64,000 bases of DNA, from contig NZ_BAWO01000003.1 of the NCBI RefSeq assembly GCF_000632715.1, forward strand, positions 1 through 64,000, in the 5' to 3' direction. Below, piece by piece: positions 27,695 to 35,670 of this stretch. Position 1 is the first letter of the stretch, and every line of letters begins with the position of its first letter. Origin of the DNA: Parageobacillus caldoxylosilyticus NBRC 107762. Lineage in GTDB: Bacteria; Bacillota; Bacilli; Bacillales; Anoxybacillaceae. A program made the translations under genes and the position numbers. The notes under the pieces were generated by a model. That model was given only the letters and a program-made list of their open reading frames with translations, had not been told where the DNA came from and searched no databases.

Positions 27695-29521
27695 CTAATA
27701 TTGACGAACAGCAGTATTATTATATAGGTATTGATTATTCGCAATCCCCAACAATCTCTCTCTAACCTCTTCTTTATCCATCTCTTCAAACCGATCCATA
27801 AAATCGTGAAGAATTTTTTCGTCCACCGCTGTCGCTTTCCCAATAAATATTTTCGGAAACACCTGCTCTGGATGGACTTCGTTTTCGTTAAGCAGTTCTT
27901 CAAACAGTTTTTCGCCAGGACGAATTCCGGTAAATTCGATGCCGATTTCTTCGACGGTGTATCCGGATAGTTTAATCAAGTTTTTCGCGAGATCGACGAT
28001 TTTGACTGGTTCGCCCATGTCTAGGACGAAGATTTCGCCGCCTTTGGCGAGCGCGCCGGCTTGGATGACGAGCCGGGATGCTTCCGGAATCGTCATAAAA
28101 TAGCGCGTCATATCCGGATGAGTGACGGTGACAGGTCCGCCAGCTTGGATTTGCTTTTTAAATAACGGAATAACGCTGCCGCGGCTGCCCAAGACGTTTC
28201 CAAAGCGGACAGCGACAAATTTTGTTTTACTCTGCTTGTCCAATTGTTGAATAATCATTTCCGCAAAGCGTTTTGTCGCTCCCATTACATTTGTAGGATT
28301 AACTGCTTTGTCAGTAGAAATTAATACAAAAGTTTGGACACCGAACGTATCGGCCGCTTCGGCGACGTTTTTCGTGCCGAAAATGTTGTTTTTGACCGCT
28401 TCTTTCGGGTTGTATTCCATTAATGGAACGTGTTTGTGCGCCGCTGCGTGGTAGACGACATCTGGCTTATGTTCTTCCATCACTTCAAACATGCGCTCGC
28501 GGTCTTGAATGTCGCCGATCACTGGGACAATCTCGATTTGGTCTTTATAGTGATCGCACAGTTCCATGTCGATTTGATAAATGCTGTTTTCGCCGTGTCC
28601 AAGCAGGATGATTTTTTTCGGACGAAACTGGCATACTTGCCGGCAAATTTCCGATCCGATCGAACCGCCGGCGCCAGTGACTAAAATGACTTTGTTTTCG
28701 ATGTAGCTGGAGATGCTTTCGATATCGAGTTCGACCGGCTCCCGTCCAAGCAAGTCTTCCACTTGGACATCGCGGAATTGACTGACAGATACTTTCCCGG
28801 TCACAATATCTTCAAGTTTCGGAACAATTTGCGTTTTTGCTTTCGTTTTCGCGCATTGTTCAAAAATGCGATTCAGTTCCTTTTTTGTCAATGAAGGAAT
28901 CGCAATGATGATATGTTCAATTTTCAGCGCGCGAACGACATCTTCAATATCTTTCGTCGTTCCCATCACAGGAATGTTAAAAAACTGCAATTTTTGTTTA
29001 TTAGGATCATCATCAATAAACGCAATTGGCTTCAGTTCCGCTTCTGGATTGTTTACTAACTGCCGCGCCACCATCGTTCCCGCGGCTCCCGCACCGATAA
29101 TCAGCGTCCGCCGTTTATTCGCGTTTGGTTTTATGTAACGGTCGCGGAACACTCTCCAGACAAACCGCGATCCACCGATGAGAATAATATGGATCATCCA
29201 TGTAATCATCAACGCACGGACATAAATATCTTGAAAGGCGGAAAATTGCACGATCGCTGTTGTGATAATCGAAAACGTGACCGCCTTAATAATCGCCGTT
29301 AATTCGCTGATGCTTGCGTACTCCCATGCTTTATGATACAGGCGGTATAGAAAGGCAAAAATATGATGGCTCATAAGCAACGTCAGCGCCGATAAAAGCA
29401 CCGATTTGTATTTCCATATTTGTATTCCTGGATGTAGTGTAAACAAGCTGACGTAAATCGCCGTTAACACGATCAATGAGTCCAATATCATTAAAAACGT
29501 TAATCGTTTTCGATATGCCAA
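27695..29521 (-). CDS. CapD/EpsC-type UDP-sugar 4,6-dehydratase
   Basis: Membrane-anchored nucleotide-sugar 4,6-dehydratase (608 aa), the usual first step to bacillosamine, QuiNAc or FucNAc from UDP-GlcNAc. Four hydrophobic helices span about 8-115. Next come a first Rossmann domain (IIGAGAAGTMVARQL, about 141-155) and the catalytic SDR domain with VTGAGGSIGSEICRQ (about 284-298), HAAAHKHVPLME, and STDKAVNPTNVMGATKR, where Asp-Lys and Met replace the usual Tyr dyad as in this subfamily. TTG start at 29521 with GGGAG upstream. It lies 54 bases after galU. The DegT aminotransferase at 7.7 kb is the likely next enzyme. Confidence 0.93.
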   Translation of the reverse strand: MAYRKRLTFLMILDSLIVLTAIYVSLFTLHPGIQIWKYKSVLLSALTLLMSHHIFAFLYRLYHKAWEYASISELTAIIKAVTFSIITTAIVQFSAFQDIYVRALMITWMIHIILIGGSRFVWRVFRDRYIKPNANKRRTLIIGAGAAGTMVARQLVNNPEAELKPIAFIDDDPNKQKLQFFNIPVMGTTKDIEDVVRALKIEHIIIAIPSLTKKELNRIFEQCAKTKAKTQIVPKLEDIVTGKVSVSQFRDVQVEDLLGREPVELDIESISSYIENKVILVTGAGGSIGSEICRQVCQFRPKKIILLGHGENSIYQIDMELCDHYKDQIEIVPVIGDIQDRERMFEVMEEHKPDVVYHAAAHKHVPLMEYNPKEAVKNNIFGTKNVAEAADTFGVQTFVLISTDKAVNPTNVMGATKRFAEMIIQQLDKQSKTKFVAVRFGNVLGSRGSVIPLFKKQIQAGGPVTVTHPDMTRYFMTIPEASRLVIQAGALAKGGEIFVLDMGEPVKIVDLAKNLIKLSGYTVEEIGIEFTGIRPGEKLFEELLNENEVHPEQVFPKIFIGKATAVDEKILHDFMDRFEEMDKEEVRERLLGIANNQYLYNNTAVRQY

Positions 29522-29574
29522 CGCCCTGCGTCTCCCTTCGTATAATAGAAACGAGCCATGTTCGCGATGGCCCG

Positions 29575-30465
29575 TTATGATGCATTCGTATTATTTTTTG
29601 TTTCCGCAACGATTTTCTCCATAAATGCGAGTAAATCGTCTCTTAACTCCTCATGCTGCAACGCAAACTCAATCGTCGTCTTAATAAACCCGATCTTTTC
29701 TCCGACGTCATAACGCTTGCCTTCGAATTCGTAGGCAAAGACACGCTGGATTTCGTTCAGCTTTTGAATCGCGTCGGTGAGCTGGATTTCGCCGCCAGCA
29801 CCGGCTTCTTGTTTTTCAAGGAATAAGAAGATTTCTGGTGTGAGTATGTATCTTCCCATAATTGCTAGGTTCGATGGCGCGGTGCCTGGTGCTGGTTTTT
29901 CAACGAATTGGCGGACTTGGTAGCGGCGTCCGTGCTGTTCGAGTGGATCGATAATGCCGTAGCGGTGTGTTTCCTCATCAGGCACCTGTTTGACGCCGAT
30001 GACCGAGCTAAATGTTTGTTCATATTGGTCAATTAGCTGCTTTAAGCACGGCGTTTCCGCTTGAACGATGTCATCGCCAAGCAAAACGGCGAACGGTTCG
30101 TCGCCGATAAAGTTGCGCGCGCACCAAACGGCGTGACCGAGTCCTTTCGGTTCTTTTTGACGGATGTAGTGAATGTCAACTTTGGATGGCTCTTTTACTT
30201 TTTCCAGCAAGTCAAGTTTTCCTTTTTGCTTTAACAGCTGTTCCAGTTCAAAGGCGTTGTCGAAATGGTCTTCGATCGCGCGTTTTCCTTTTCCTGTGAC
30301 GATGATAATATCTTCGATGCCAGAGGCAATCGCCTCTTCGACGATGTATTGAATCGTTGGCTTGTCAACAATCGGAAGCATTTCTTTCGGCATCGCTTTC
30401 GTCGCTGGCAAAAATCTTGTTCCAAGCCCCGCTGCCGGAATGATCGCTTTGCGTACTTTTTTCAA
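29575..30465 (-). CDS. galU: UTP-glucose-1-phosphate uridylyltransferase
   Basis: Makes UDP-glucose from UTP and glucose-1-phosphate (296 aa; GtaB/YngB in B. subtilis). Nucleotidyltransferase motif [20 protein letters not shown] at about 8-27, [20 protein letters not shown] with the metal Asp, [17 protein letters not shown] and the substrate loop [22 protein letters not shown] start at 30465 with AGAGGGAT upstream. It links PgcA output to GalE and Ugd. A long inverted repeat (30501-30554) lies immediately upstream and could influence its expression. Confidence 0.96.
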   Translation of the reverse strand: MKKVRKAIIPAAGLGTRFLPATKAMPKEMLPIVDKPTIQYIVEEAIASGIEDIIIVTGKGKRAIEDHFDNAFELEQLLKQKGKLDLLEKVKEPSKVDIHYIRQKEPKGLGHAVWCARNFIGDEPFAVLLGDDIVQAETPCLKQLIDQYEQTFSSVIGVKQVPDEETHRYGIIDPLEQHGRRYQVRQFVEKPAPGTAPSNLAIMGRYILTPEIFLFLEKQEAGAGGEIQLTDAIQKLNEIQRVFAYEFEGKRYDVGEKIGFIKTTIEFALQHEELRDDLLAFMEKIVAETKNNTNAS

Positions 30466-30500
30466 CGAAATCCCTCTTTTCTATGTATGATAACAAAAAT

Positions 30501-30554
30501 ATATGAACTTAGTTTTAGACTATTCACGGCAATAGACCAAAACTAAATTCATAT
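30501..30554 (-). repeat. 24-bp inverted repeat before galU
   Basis: Arms ATATGAACTTAG... and ...CTAAATTCATAT pair at 21 of 24 positions around the 6-base loop CACGGC. On the minus strand the hairpin is followed by ATTTTTGTTAT and then the galU ribosome binding site. It could be a terminator of incoming transcription, an attenuator, or the terminal repeat of the neighbouring GC-rich block. Confidence 0.7.
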
Positions 30555-30558
30555 AAAA

Positions 30559-31090
30559 CCGGGCATCTAACCCGCCCTCACACCACACCCTCGACGACTG
30601 GCGTCTAAGGTGGCAGGACCGTCATCGTCCCCACCCACGGCATGGCCGAGTGCCTCCATTGATAACGGTAAGGAGACATCACCGCGAAAAGTGGAGGCGG
30701 CTTGCTTATCCCCGAAACGCGCTGGAGGGCCTGCGAGGAGGCTGTTGCCGCCGCAGCAGGACCGAAGCGTCGCGAGGGGATAGCCGCCGGAACTAGACAT
30801 CACCGAAAAGCTGAGCCGCCCCAATTTCGCCTAAAAGCGGCCCGCGTCCTGCGGGCAACGGCGAAATGTCGCCATCCTGGCTTCCCCGAAGCGAAATGTT
30901 CTTCGACCGCGGAAGTGCTTGCACTTCAAGGGCGAAGGTTATTTGGCGCAAGAGAGCTAGGCGGCGAAGCTAGACATCACCGAAATCGAAAAGCGTAGGC
31001 GACTGCCCAGCCCCGAGAGGTGCTGGAGGGCCCGCCGCCACGCCACAGCGGAGCCGAAGCATCCCGAGTACCGAAAAACACTAACATCTG
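30559..31090. repeat. GC-rich, hairpin-dense imperfect repeat block
   Basis: About 530 bases of markedly GC-rich sequence set in AT-rich surroundings, with no credible gene. GACATCACCG recurs at 30675, 30797 and 30973, twice as CTAGACATCACCGAAA. GCTGGAGGGCC recurs at 30721 and 31022 and CCGAAGC at 30762 and 31053, in the same order, so units of roughly 100-130 bases are repeated. The middle unit folds into nested hairpins (ATTTCGCC/GGCGAAAT around GCCCGC/GCGGGC; GAAGTGC/GCACTTC). On the minus strand the block ends in CGGG-TTAGATG-CCCG then GTTTTAT. It may be an interspersed Bacillaceae intergenic repeat or a structured RNA. Confidence 0.7.
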
Positions 31091-31218
31091 CCTACGCTCT
31101 ATAAGTTTCCACTTCACATACATTACCATTATTCTGCCATTTTTTCATCCATCTTTAGTCCCTACTTTTGCCATTGTTCGTAAAAATCAGCAGTAATTCG
31201 ACAAACACAGGAGAAAAA

Positions 31219-31256
31219 AATATGCTTTATGATAACAAAGTACCATAAAACATATT
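31219..31256 (-). terminator. Terminator of the tyrosine phosphatase gene
   Basis: AATATGTTTTATG ... CATAAAGCATATT stem (12 of 13 pairs) followed on the minus strand by TTTTTCTCC. It begins within the stop codon of the phosphatase gene. It separates that gene from the GC-rich block and galU. Confidence 0.8.
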
Positions 31257-32019
31257 AAAACAGTCCTAGAAATTTTTTCCTTTTTATTCGTTCCGGCTCT
31301 TCGCGGTACACCGCTTGTCCACGGATAAGAAGCTCGGCGTTTTCTTGGAAGAAATACACAGCGTCGATGCCAAATTCTTTGTTGAGGACATCATATGCTT
31401 CCCGCATATGGAATGGCCGGGTTGTCGTGTTGTGGGCATCGGAAGCGATGAAATGCGCTAAGTTCGCTTCAATCAGCTGCAAAGAAAATTTTTTGATGTT
31501 TTTCCCGAAATGCCCTGATACACTCGAGGCCGTCAGCTGTGTCAACACGCCTCGTTTGACCAATTGGTAGAGACGCTCTGGACGTTCTATGATTTCTCCA
31601 TTTCGTTCTGGATGCACAATAATTGGAATAAAGCCTTTCAGCTGCAAATCAAACAATAGCTGTTCAGCATAACGGGGAACGTGATCGGCAGGAAATTCGA
31701 TGAATACATACGAAGTATCTGCCAGGGTCATCAGTTCGTTTGCTTCCAGGTCTGTCAATAAATCCCCATAAATGCGGACTTCCTGCCCCGGCAGTACTGT
31801 AAGCGGAATATTGTGCTGCTTGATGATATCGTTCAATTGGGCGACTCGTGCAATAATGGATTGTTTCGGATTGTCATATCTTCCGTTTTTATGATGGGGA
31901 GTCGCGATGATGGTTGTAATTCCTTCCTTCACCGCGGCACGTGCCATTTCTATCGCATCTTCGATTGTTTGCGCACCGTCATCAACACCGGGCAAAATAT
32001 GACTATGTATATCGATCAC
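31255..32019 (-). CDS. ywqE: CpsB/YwqE protein-tyrosine phosphatase
   Basis: Manganese-dependent PHP-family tyrosine phosphatase (254 aa) that removes phosphate from the CpsD-type kinase and its targets, including Ugd-type enzymes in Bacillus. Metal-binding motifs: DIHSHILPGVDDGA at 3-16, IATPHH, the Glu in FIEFPADHVPRY, HPERN and SDAHNTTTRPFHM. The GTG at 32019 is chosen because GGAGGA ends 7 bases upstream and homologues begin MIDIH; a TTG at 32025 touches the site. It is split from cpsCD by an LCP gene in the other direction and an SGNH gene. Own terminator at 31219-31256. Confidence 0.93.
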   Translation of the reverse strand: MIDIHSHILPGVDDGAQTIEDAIEMARAAVKEGITTIIATPHHKNGRYDNPKQSIIARVAQLNDIIKQHNIPLTVLPGQEVRIYGDLLTDLEANELMTLADTSYVFIEFPADHVPRYAEQLLFDLQLKGFIPIIVHPERNGEIIERPERLYQLVKRGVLTQLTASSVSGHFGKNIKKFSLQLIEANLAHFIASDAHNTTTRPFHMREAYDVLNKEFGIDAVYFFQENAELLIRGQAVYREEPERIKRKKFLGLF

Positions 32020-32169
32020 CGCCAACTCCTCCTTATCTTTCGAGTGACTAAACAGCCATTTATTATGGTAACATAGGAAAATGGTGCTATCAATCGGTAT
32101 TTTTTGCGGAATTTTGTCGAAATATATGGATAGTATGGTTAAGAATTCCTATTCCCTTGCTTCTTTCGG

Positions 32170-32198
32170 TTGTACTCCGTGAAAAAACCCTCTATAAT
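32170..32198 (+). promoter_or_regulatory. Sigma-A promoter of the LCP gene
   Basis: TTGTAC (32170-32175), 17-base spacer, TATAAT (32193-32198). It lies about 47 bases before the ATG of the plus-strand LCP gene, and the spacing is ideal. Confidence 0.75.
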
Positions 32199-32244
32199 CT
32201 TAATAGTTAGTTCATCGAATTATATAGCTAAAGGAAGGTTGCAT

Positions 32245-33180
32245 ATGAGAGCAGAACGTCGAAAAAAGAAAAAAAAATGGCTGCGCTGGATTGGCGCGAT
32301 TGCCGTTGCCCTTCTCATTGGTGCGGGAGTCTTCGCCTATTCAGTGTACCACAACATCAAACAGACGGCCAATCAAATGCATGAAGATGTCACTTGGAAA
32401 TCCGATAAACGCAACGAGGAAGTATCGTTTGAGAAAAAAACGCCGATTTCGATTTTGCTGATTGGGGTGGATGAGCGGAAAGGAGACAAAGGCCGCGCCG
32501 ATTCCCTGATTGTGATGACGGTCAATCCGAATAAACAGTCCATCGAAATGGTTAGCGTTCCCCGCGATACGAGAACGGAAATTATCGGCAAAGGAACAAA
32601 AGATAAAATCAACCATTCGTACGCCTTTGGCGGCGTGGAGATGACGATGGCGACCGTCGAACATTTTCTAGACATTCCGATTGATTATTACATTAAAGTC
32701 AATATGGAAAGCTTCCGCGACATTGTCGACGCGGTCGGCGGAGTGACGGTGGACAACCCGTTTGCGTTTACGTATGAAGGAGTGTACTTCCCAAAAGGCA
32801 AAATTACGCTGGACGGGGAGAAAGCATTAAAATATTCACGCATGCGCAAAAACGACCCGCGCGGCGATTTTGGGCGGCAGGACCGCCAGAAGCAAATTAT
32901 TCAAGCGATCATCGAAAAAGGGGCAAGCTTTTCGTCGCTCGCCAATTATAGCGATGTGCTAACGGCAATCGGGAAAAATATGAAAACGAATTTAACGTTT
33001 GAGGAAATGAAAGAAATTCAAGCCAATTACAAAGACGCCCGCCGCCATATTGAGCAGCTTCATATTACCGGAAAAGGCACGAAAATTAACGGTATTTATT
33101 ACTTGCTTGTCCCAGAAGAGGAGAGACTAGCTATTTCGAATAAATTAAAAGAGCATTTAGAATTGAAAACGGCATCGTAA
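32245..33180 (+). CDS. LytR-CpsA-Psr (LCP) family wall-polymer ligase
   Basis: Membrane-anchored phosphotransferase (311 aa) that attaches teichoic acid or capsular polymers from undecaprenyl carriers to peptidoglycan outside the membrane. A basic start and one helix (about 14-34) give a type II anchor. The LCP domain has LLIGVDERKGDKGRADSLIV (about 75-94), VSVPRDTRTEI, KINHSYAFGG and ALKYSRMRKNDPRGDFGRQD, which hold the Arg/Asp residues of the pyrophosphate site. ATG 32245 follows AAGGAAGG; the longer frame from 32170 would begin inside the promoter. It is the only plus-strand gene of the polysaccharide region and probably anchors its product. Confidence 0.94.
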   Translation: MRAERRKKKKKWLRWIGAIAVALLIGAGVFAYSVYHNIKQTANQMHEDVTWKSDKRNEEVSFEKKTPISILLIGVDERKGDKGRADSLIVMTVNPNKQSIEMVSVPRDTRTEIIGKGTKDKINHSYAFGGVEMTMATVEHFLDIPIDYYIKVNMESFRDIVDAVGGVTVDNPFAFTYEGVYFPKGKITLDGEKALKYSRMRKNDPRGDFGRQDRQKQIIQAIIEKGASFSSLANYSDVLTAIGKNMKTNLTFEEMKEIQANYKDARRHIEQLHITGKGTKINGIYYLLVPEEERLAISNKLKEHLELKTAS

Positions 33181-33185
33181 TAGTA

Positions 33186-33219
33186 AAAGCGTACCTTCCT
33201 ATATCGAGAGGTACGCTTT
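33186..33219. terminator. Bidirectional terminator between convergent genes
   Basis: AAAGCGTACCT ... AGGTACGCTTT stem between the LCP gene (plus) and the SGNH gene (minus). T-runs occur on both sides (TTTCATTTTG and TTTTACTATT). Confidence 0.8.
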
Positions 33220-33986
33220 CATTTTGCGATGAAATAGCCGGCTAAGAAGTCCGCCCAGCGCTTTTGGCCGTCTTTCGTCGGCAAGTCGGTGTCCGGATCG
33301 ACGTATTTGTTTAGTTCATTGCTTTTGTAATCCGGCCATGCTTTCCAGTGATCGATGTAGATGTATCCTTTTTCTTTGGCAAACGCTTGAAACTGCTTCA
33401 CCTGCTCTGGGTAGTATGTGGCATTGTAAATCGGATGCGGCGGCTGGAGCATTATCGTAACATCAGGAAGCGCGGCGGTGATCGTTTTTATCATCTTATC
33501 GATGTGCGCTAGCGCATCGTTGATGTCAATGACGCCGTTATTGTTTAATAAAAACGGCTCCCATAATACCATATCCGGTTTTTCTTTGATCAGCTGCCCG
33601 GCGATGTTTTCCTCGATTGCCTGTTTCGTTGTCATGCCTTTATATTCTTTGACGACGACTTGAAATACGTTGCTTCCGTATGCAGCGTCAAGCTGCTGCT
33701 CGAATAGCGCCGGCCAGCCTTCCTTGGCAGCGGGAGTCGCTTCCGAACCGGCAATGACAAGGCGCAGCGGGCGGTTCGTCTCGATGGCGCGCTTGATTTT
33801 TGCCTGCACTTCCGCAGGCAGTTTTTTGGCATAGGCCATCCGCTTTTGGGTAGCTTGAAACTCGGTTGCTTCCGTCATCGCGTGGCGGACGGTGGCGTCG
33901 ATTTTTTTCTGCCAGTACAGATGCCCGGCAACGATAAAAGATGTGCAGCTGATGATAAGCAGCACGGCCAGCAAAACATTTCTCAC
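33219..33986 (-). CDS. Membrane-anchored SGNH/GDSL-like hydrolase
   Basis: 255 aa protein with an N-terminal membrane anchor or signal (about 3-22) and an extracellular SGNH-like domain. The nucleophile Ser sits in LVIAGSEATP (about 76-85), an oxyanion-type segment in LWEPFLLNNNG, and the C-terminal block is YIDHWKAWPD then TKDGQKRWADFL. The usual DGxH catalytic His is not obvious at its place, so activity is uncertain. Such proteins often acetylate or deacetylate surface sugars. GTG 33986 follows GGAGGAG by 8-9 bases. It lies behind cpsD, separated by a hairpin. Confidence 0.75.
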   Translation of the reverse strand: MRNVLLAVLLIISCTSFIVAGHLYWQKKIDATVRHAMTEATEFQATQKRMAYAKKLPAEVQAKIKRAIETNRPLRLVIAGSEATPAAKEGWPALFEQQLDAAYGSNVFQVVVKEYKGMTTKQAIEENIAGQLIKEKPDMVLWEPFLLNNNGVIDINDALAHIDKMIKTITAALPDVTIMLQPPHPIYNATYYPEQVKQFQAFAKEKGYIYIDHWKAWPDYKSNELNKYVDPDTDLPTKDGQKRWADFLAGYFIAK

Positions 33987-34008
33987 GATTACTCTCCTCC
34001 ATCATGCC

Positions 34009-34038
34009 AAAGGCTTCCCAATCATTAGGAAGCCTTTT
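34009..34038. terminator. Hairpin after the tyrosine kinase gene
   Basis: AAAGGCTTCC ... GGAAGCCTTT stem just past the cpsD stop. The T-run is better on the plus strand than on the minus strand, so on the minus strand it may only reduce read-through into the SGNH gene. Confidence 0.6.
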
Positions 34039-34039
34039 G

Positions 34040-34735
34040 TTATTTATATTGGTAGTAGTAATACTGCCCTTGGCGATGTTTCCGTTTGTTCAGCACGACG
34101 CCAAGCAGTTTTGCGTTCGCTGCTTCGAGCAGCTCTTTTGCCTTGACTGCCGCTTCGATTTCCGTTCTGCCGCTTTCGATGACCAGCACCGTCCCGTCGC
34201 ATTGGTGCGCCAAAATTTGCGCGTCCGTTACCGCCAGCACCGGCGGCGTGTCAAAGATGAGCAAGTCAAATTCATTATACAACTGCTGGATGCATTGTTC
34301 CATCGCTTTGGAGCTGAGAAGCTCGGCCGGGTTTGGCGGAATTGGGCCAGATGTCAGAACGTATAAGTTTTCCACTCTCGTTTCTTGACATGACGGCAAT
34401 AACGGCGCGGAGTTCGTTAGTATGTTTGTCAACCCCGTATAGTTGTTTAAGCGGAACGTATAATGCACCGTCGGCTTGCGCAAGTCGGCGTCAATCAATA
34501 GCACTTTTTTTCCTTGCTGGGCAAAGACGACTGCCAGGTTGGCCGCCGTCGTCGATTTCCCTTCTCCCGCACCGGCTGATGTCACCATAAGGGAACGCAT
34601 CGGTGCGTCGACAAACGAAAACTGCACATTGGTGCGAATCGTCCGGTACTGTTCGGAAATCGGCGATTTCGGATCTTCAATGGTAATTAAGCTGCGTTCC
34701 AGTTTTTTCGTTTGCTTTTGATTGCTACGAGCCAA
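34040..34735 (-). CDS. ywqD: CpsD/YwqD-type bacterial tyrosine kinase
   Basis: Cytosolic BY-kinase (231 aa) that autophosphorylates on a C-terminal tyrosine cluster and controls polysaccharide chain length together with CpsC. EQYRTIRTNVQFS (about 29-41), Walker A TSAGAGEGKSTTAANLA (about 52-68), Walker A' LLIDADLRKP (about 79-88), Walker B LLIFDTPPVL, and the terminal tyrosine cluster YYYYQYK. TTG 34735 is chosen because AAGAGGTGA lies about 5 bases upstream; a GTG at 34744 overlaps that site. Its start overlaps the cpsC stop by 11 bases, as expected for partners made in equal amounts. Confidence 0.94.
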   Translation of the reverse strand: MARSNQKQTKKLERSLITIEDPKSPISEQYRTIRTNVQFSFVDAPMRSLMVTSAGAGEGKSTTAANLAVVFAQQGKKVLLIDADLRKPTVHYTFRLNNYTGLTNILTNSAPLLPSCQETRVENLYVLTSGPIPPNPAELLSSKAMEQCIQQLYNEFDLLIFDTPPVLAVTDAQILAHQCDGTVLVIESGRTEIEAAVKAKELLEAANAKLLGVVLNKRKHRQGQYYYYQYK

Positions 34736-35468
34736 TGGTTTCACCTCTTGTTTTCGTCATGCTTACTTGTTGTTTTGCTTTTTTCGATCCTTCCGTAGAA
34801 ATGATGCTTACCGCACCAAGTACTGGCAAGCCAAGATGTTTTTCGACATCCGTTTCTGTTTTGATCGTGTTATCCAAATATTCCAGTAAAAAGGCAAGCC
34901 CCACGCCAGCCATCAAACCAACGACGAAGGCAATCGCCATGTTTAGCAGCGGTTTCGGCTTTACAGGCGCCTGGTTTTCTTTGACTTCTGCCTTCGAAAG
35001 AATTGTGACGTTGTCAATATTCATGATTTTGGCGATTTCGTTTTTAAACACATCCGCCGTTTTGTTGGCGATTTTTGCGGCCATTGCCGGATCCGGATCT
35101 TGAACGGTCACGGAGAACACCTGCGAATCTTTTTCGCTTGTGACTTGGATTTGCTCGTTCAGCTCGTCCACTGTGCGGTCTAAATTTAGTTCTTCTCTTA
35201 CTTTTTCGAGAATCGTCGGGCTTTTAATAATGACGCTATACGTATTAATCAACTGCAAGTTCGTTTGGATTTCGTTATAGTTATAGAGCTGCTGTTCCGA
35301 TTTGGCTTGGTTGACTAAAATTTGCGTTGATGCTTGGTAAATCGGCGTTAACACAAAATAGCTGACCACGCCGCTGACGATGGTCGCCAGCGCGGTAATA
35401 AGCACAATGAGCCAGAGACGTTTCCGCAATGTTTCGAATAGTTCGCGCAGGCTGATAGTTTCTTCCAT
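34725..35468 (-). CDS. ywqC: CpsC/YwqC-type chain-length regulator and kinase activator
   Basis: Wzz-domain membrane protein (247 aa) that sets polysaccharide length and activates the adjacent tyrosine kinase through its cytosolic C-terminal tail. Short N-terminal segment SLRELFETLRKRLW, first membrane helix about 19-40, an extracellular coiled region, the proline-containing KPKPLLNM before the second helix about 175-195, and a basic tail (KKAKQQVSMTKTRGE). ATG 35468 is used; AGGAGGT lies 12 bases upstream, slightly far. Upstream in-frame codons are ATT repeats, so an unusual ATT start nearer the site is possible. First gene of the kinase unit. Confidence 0.92.
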   Translation of the reverse strand: MEETISLRELFETLRKRLWLIVLITALATIVSGVVSYFVLTPIYQASTQILVNQAKSEQQLYNYNEIQTNLQLINTYSVIIKSPTILEKVREELNLDRTVDELNEQIQVTSEKDSQVFSVTVQDPDPAMAAKIANKTADVFKNEIAKIMNIDNVTILSKAEVKENQAPVKPKPLLNMAIAFVVGLMAGVGLAFLLEYLDNTIKTETDVEKHLGLPVLGAVSIISTEGSKKAKQQVSMTKTRGETIGS

Positions 35469-35624
35469 AATAATAATGATACCTCCTACCAAATAAGTCC
35501 GTTGCGTTCAAAAGCCACATGCATGACACCTTACTAATTATAAATGATTGGGACACATATATCTAGTGGGCTCATTTTCCTAGTCCGCGCACGTTGCCGA
35601 TAACAAAAGTGCTGCCGGCCAATA

Positions 35625-35661
35625 AACAAGGCTGCCCCCTTGTTTATGAGGCAACCTTGTT
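35625..35661. terminator. Hairpin behind the lipoprotein gene
   Basis: AACAAGG-C-TGCC ... GGCA-A-CCTTGTT stem with one mismatch. It is followed by TTTTG on the plus strand and by TATTGG on the minus strand. It lies just beyond the stop of the Asn/Asp-rich lipoprotein gene. Confidence 0.55.
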
Positions 35662-35670
35662 TTTGTTTCG

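Noticed and set aside
27598-27903. 101-codon minus-strand frame at the end of the dehydratase gene
   Set aside because: Overlaps the dehydratase in another frame; Lys/Ile-rich translation with no start site.
30702-30998. 98-codon frame inside the GC-rich block
   Set aside because: Arg/Ala-rich translation typical of a chance frame in GC-rich repeats, no ribosome binding site, and repeat units give unrelated peptides.
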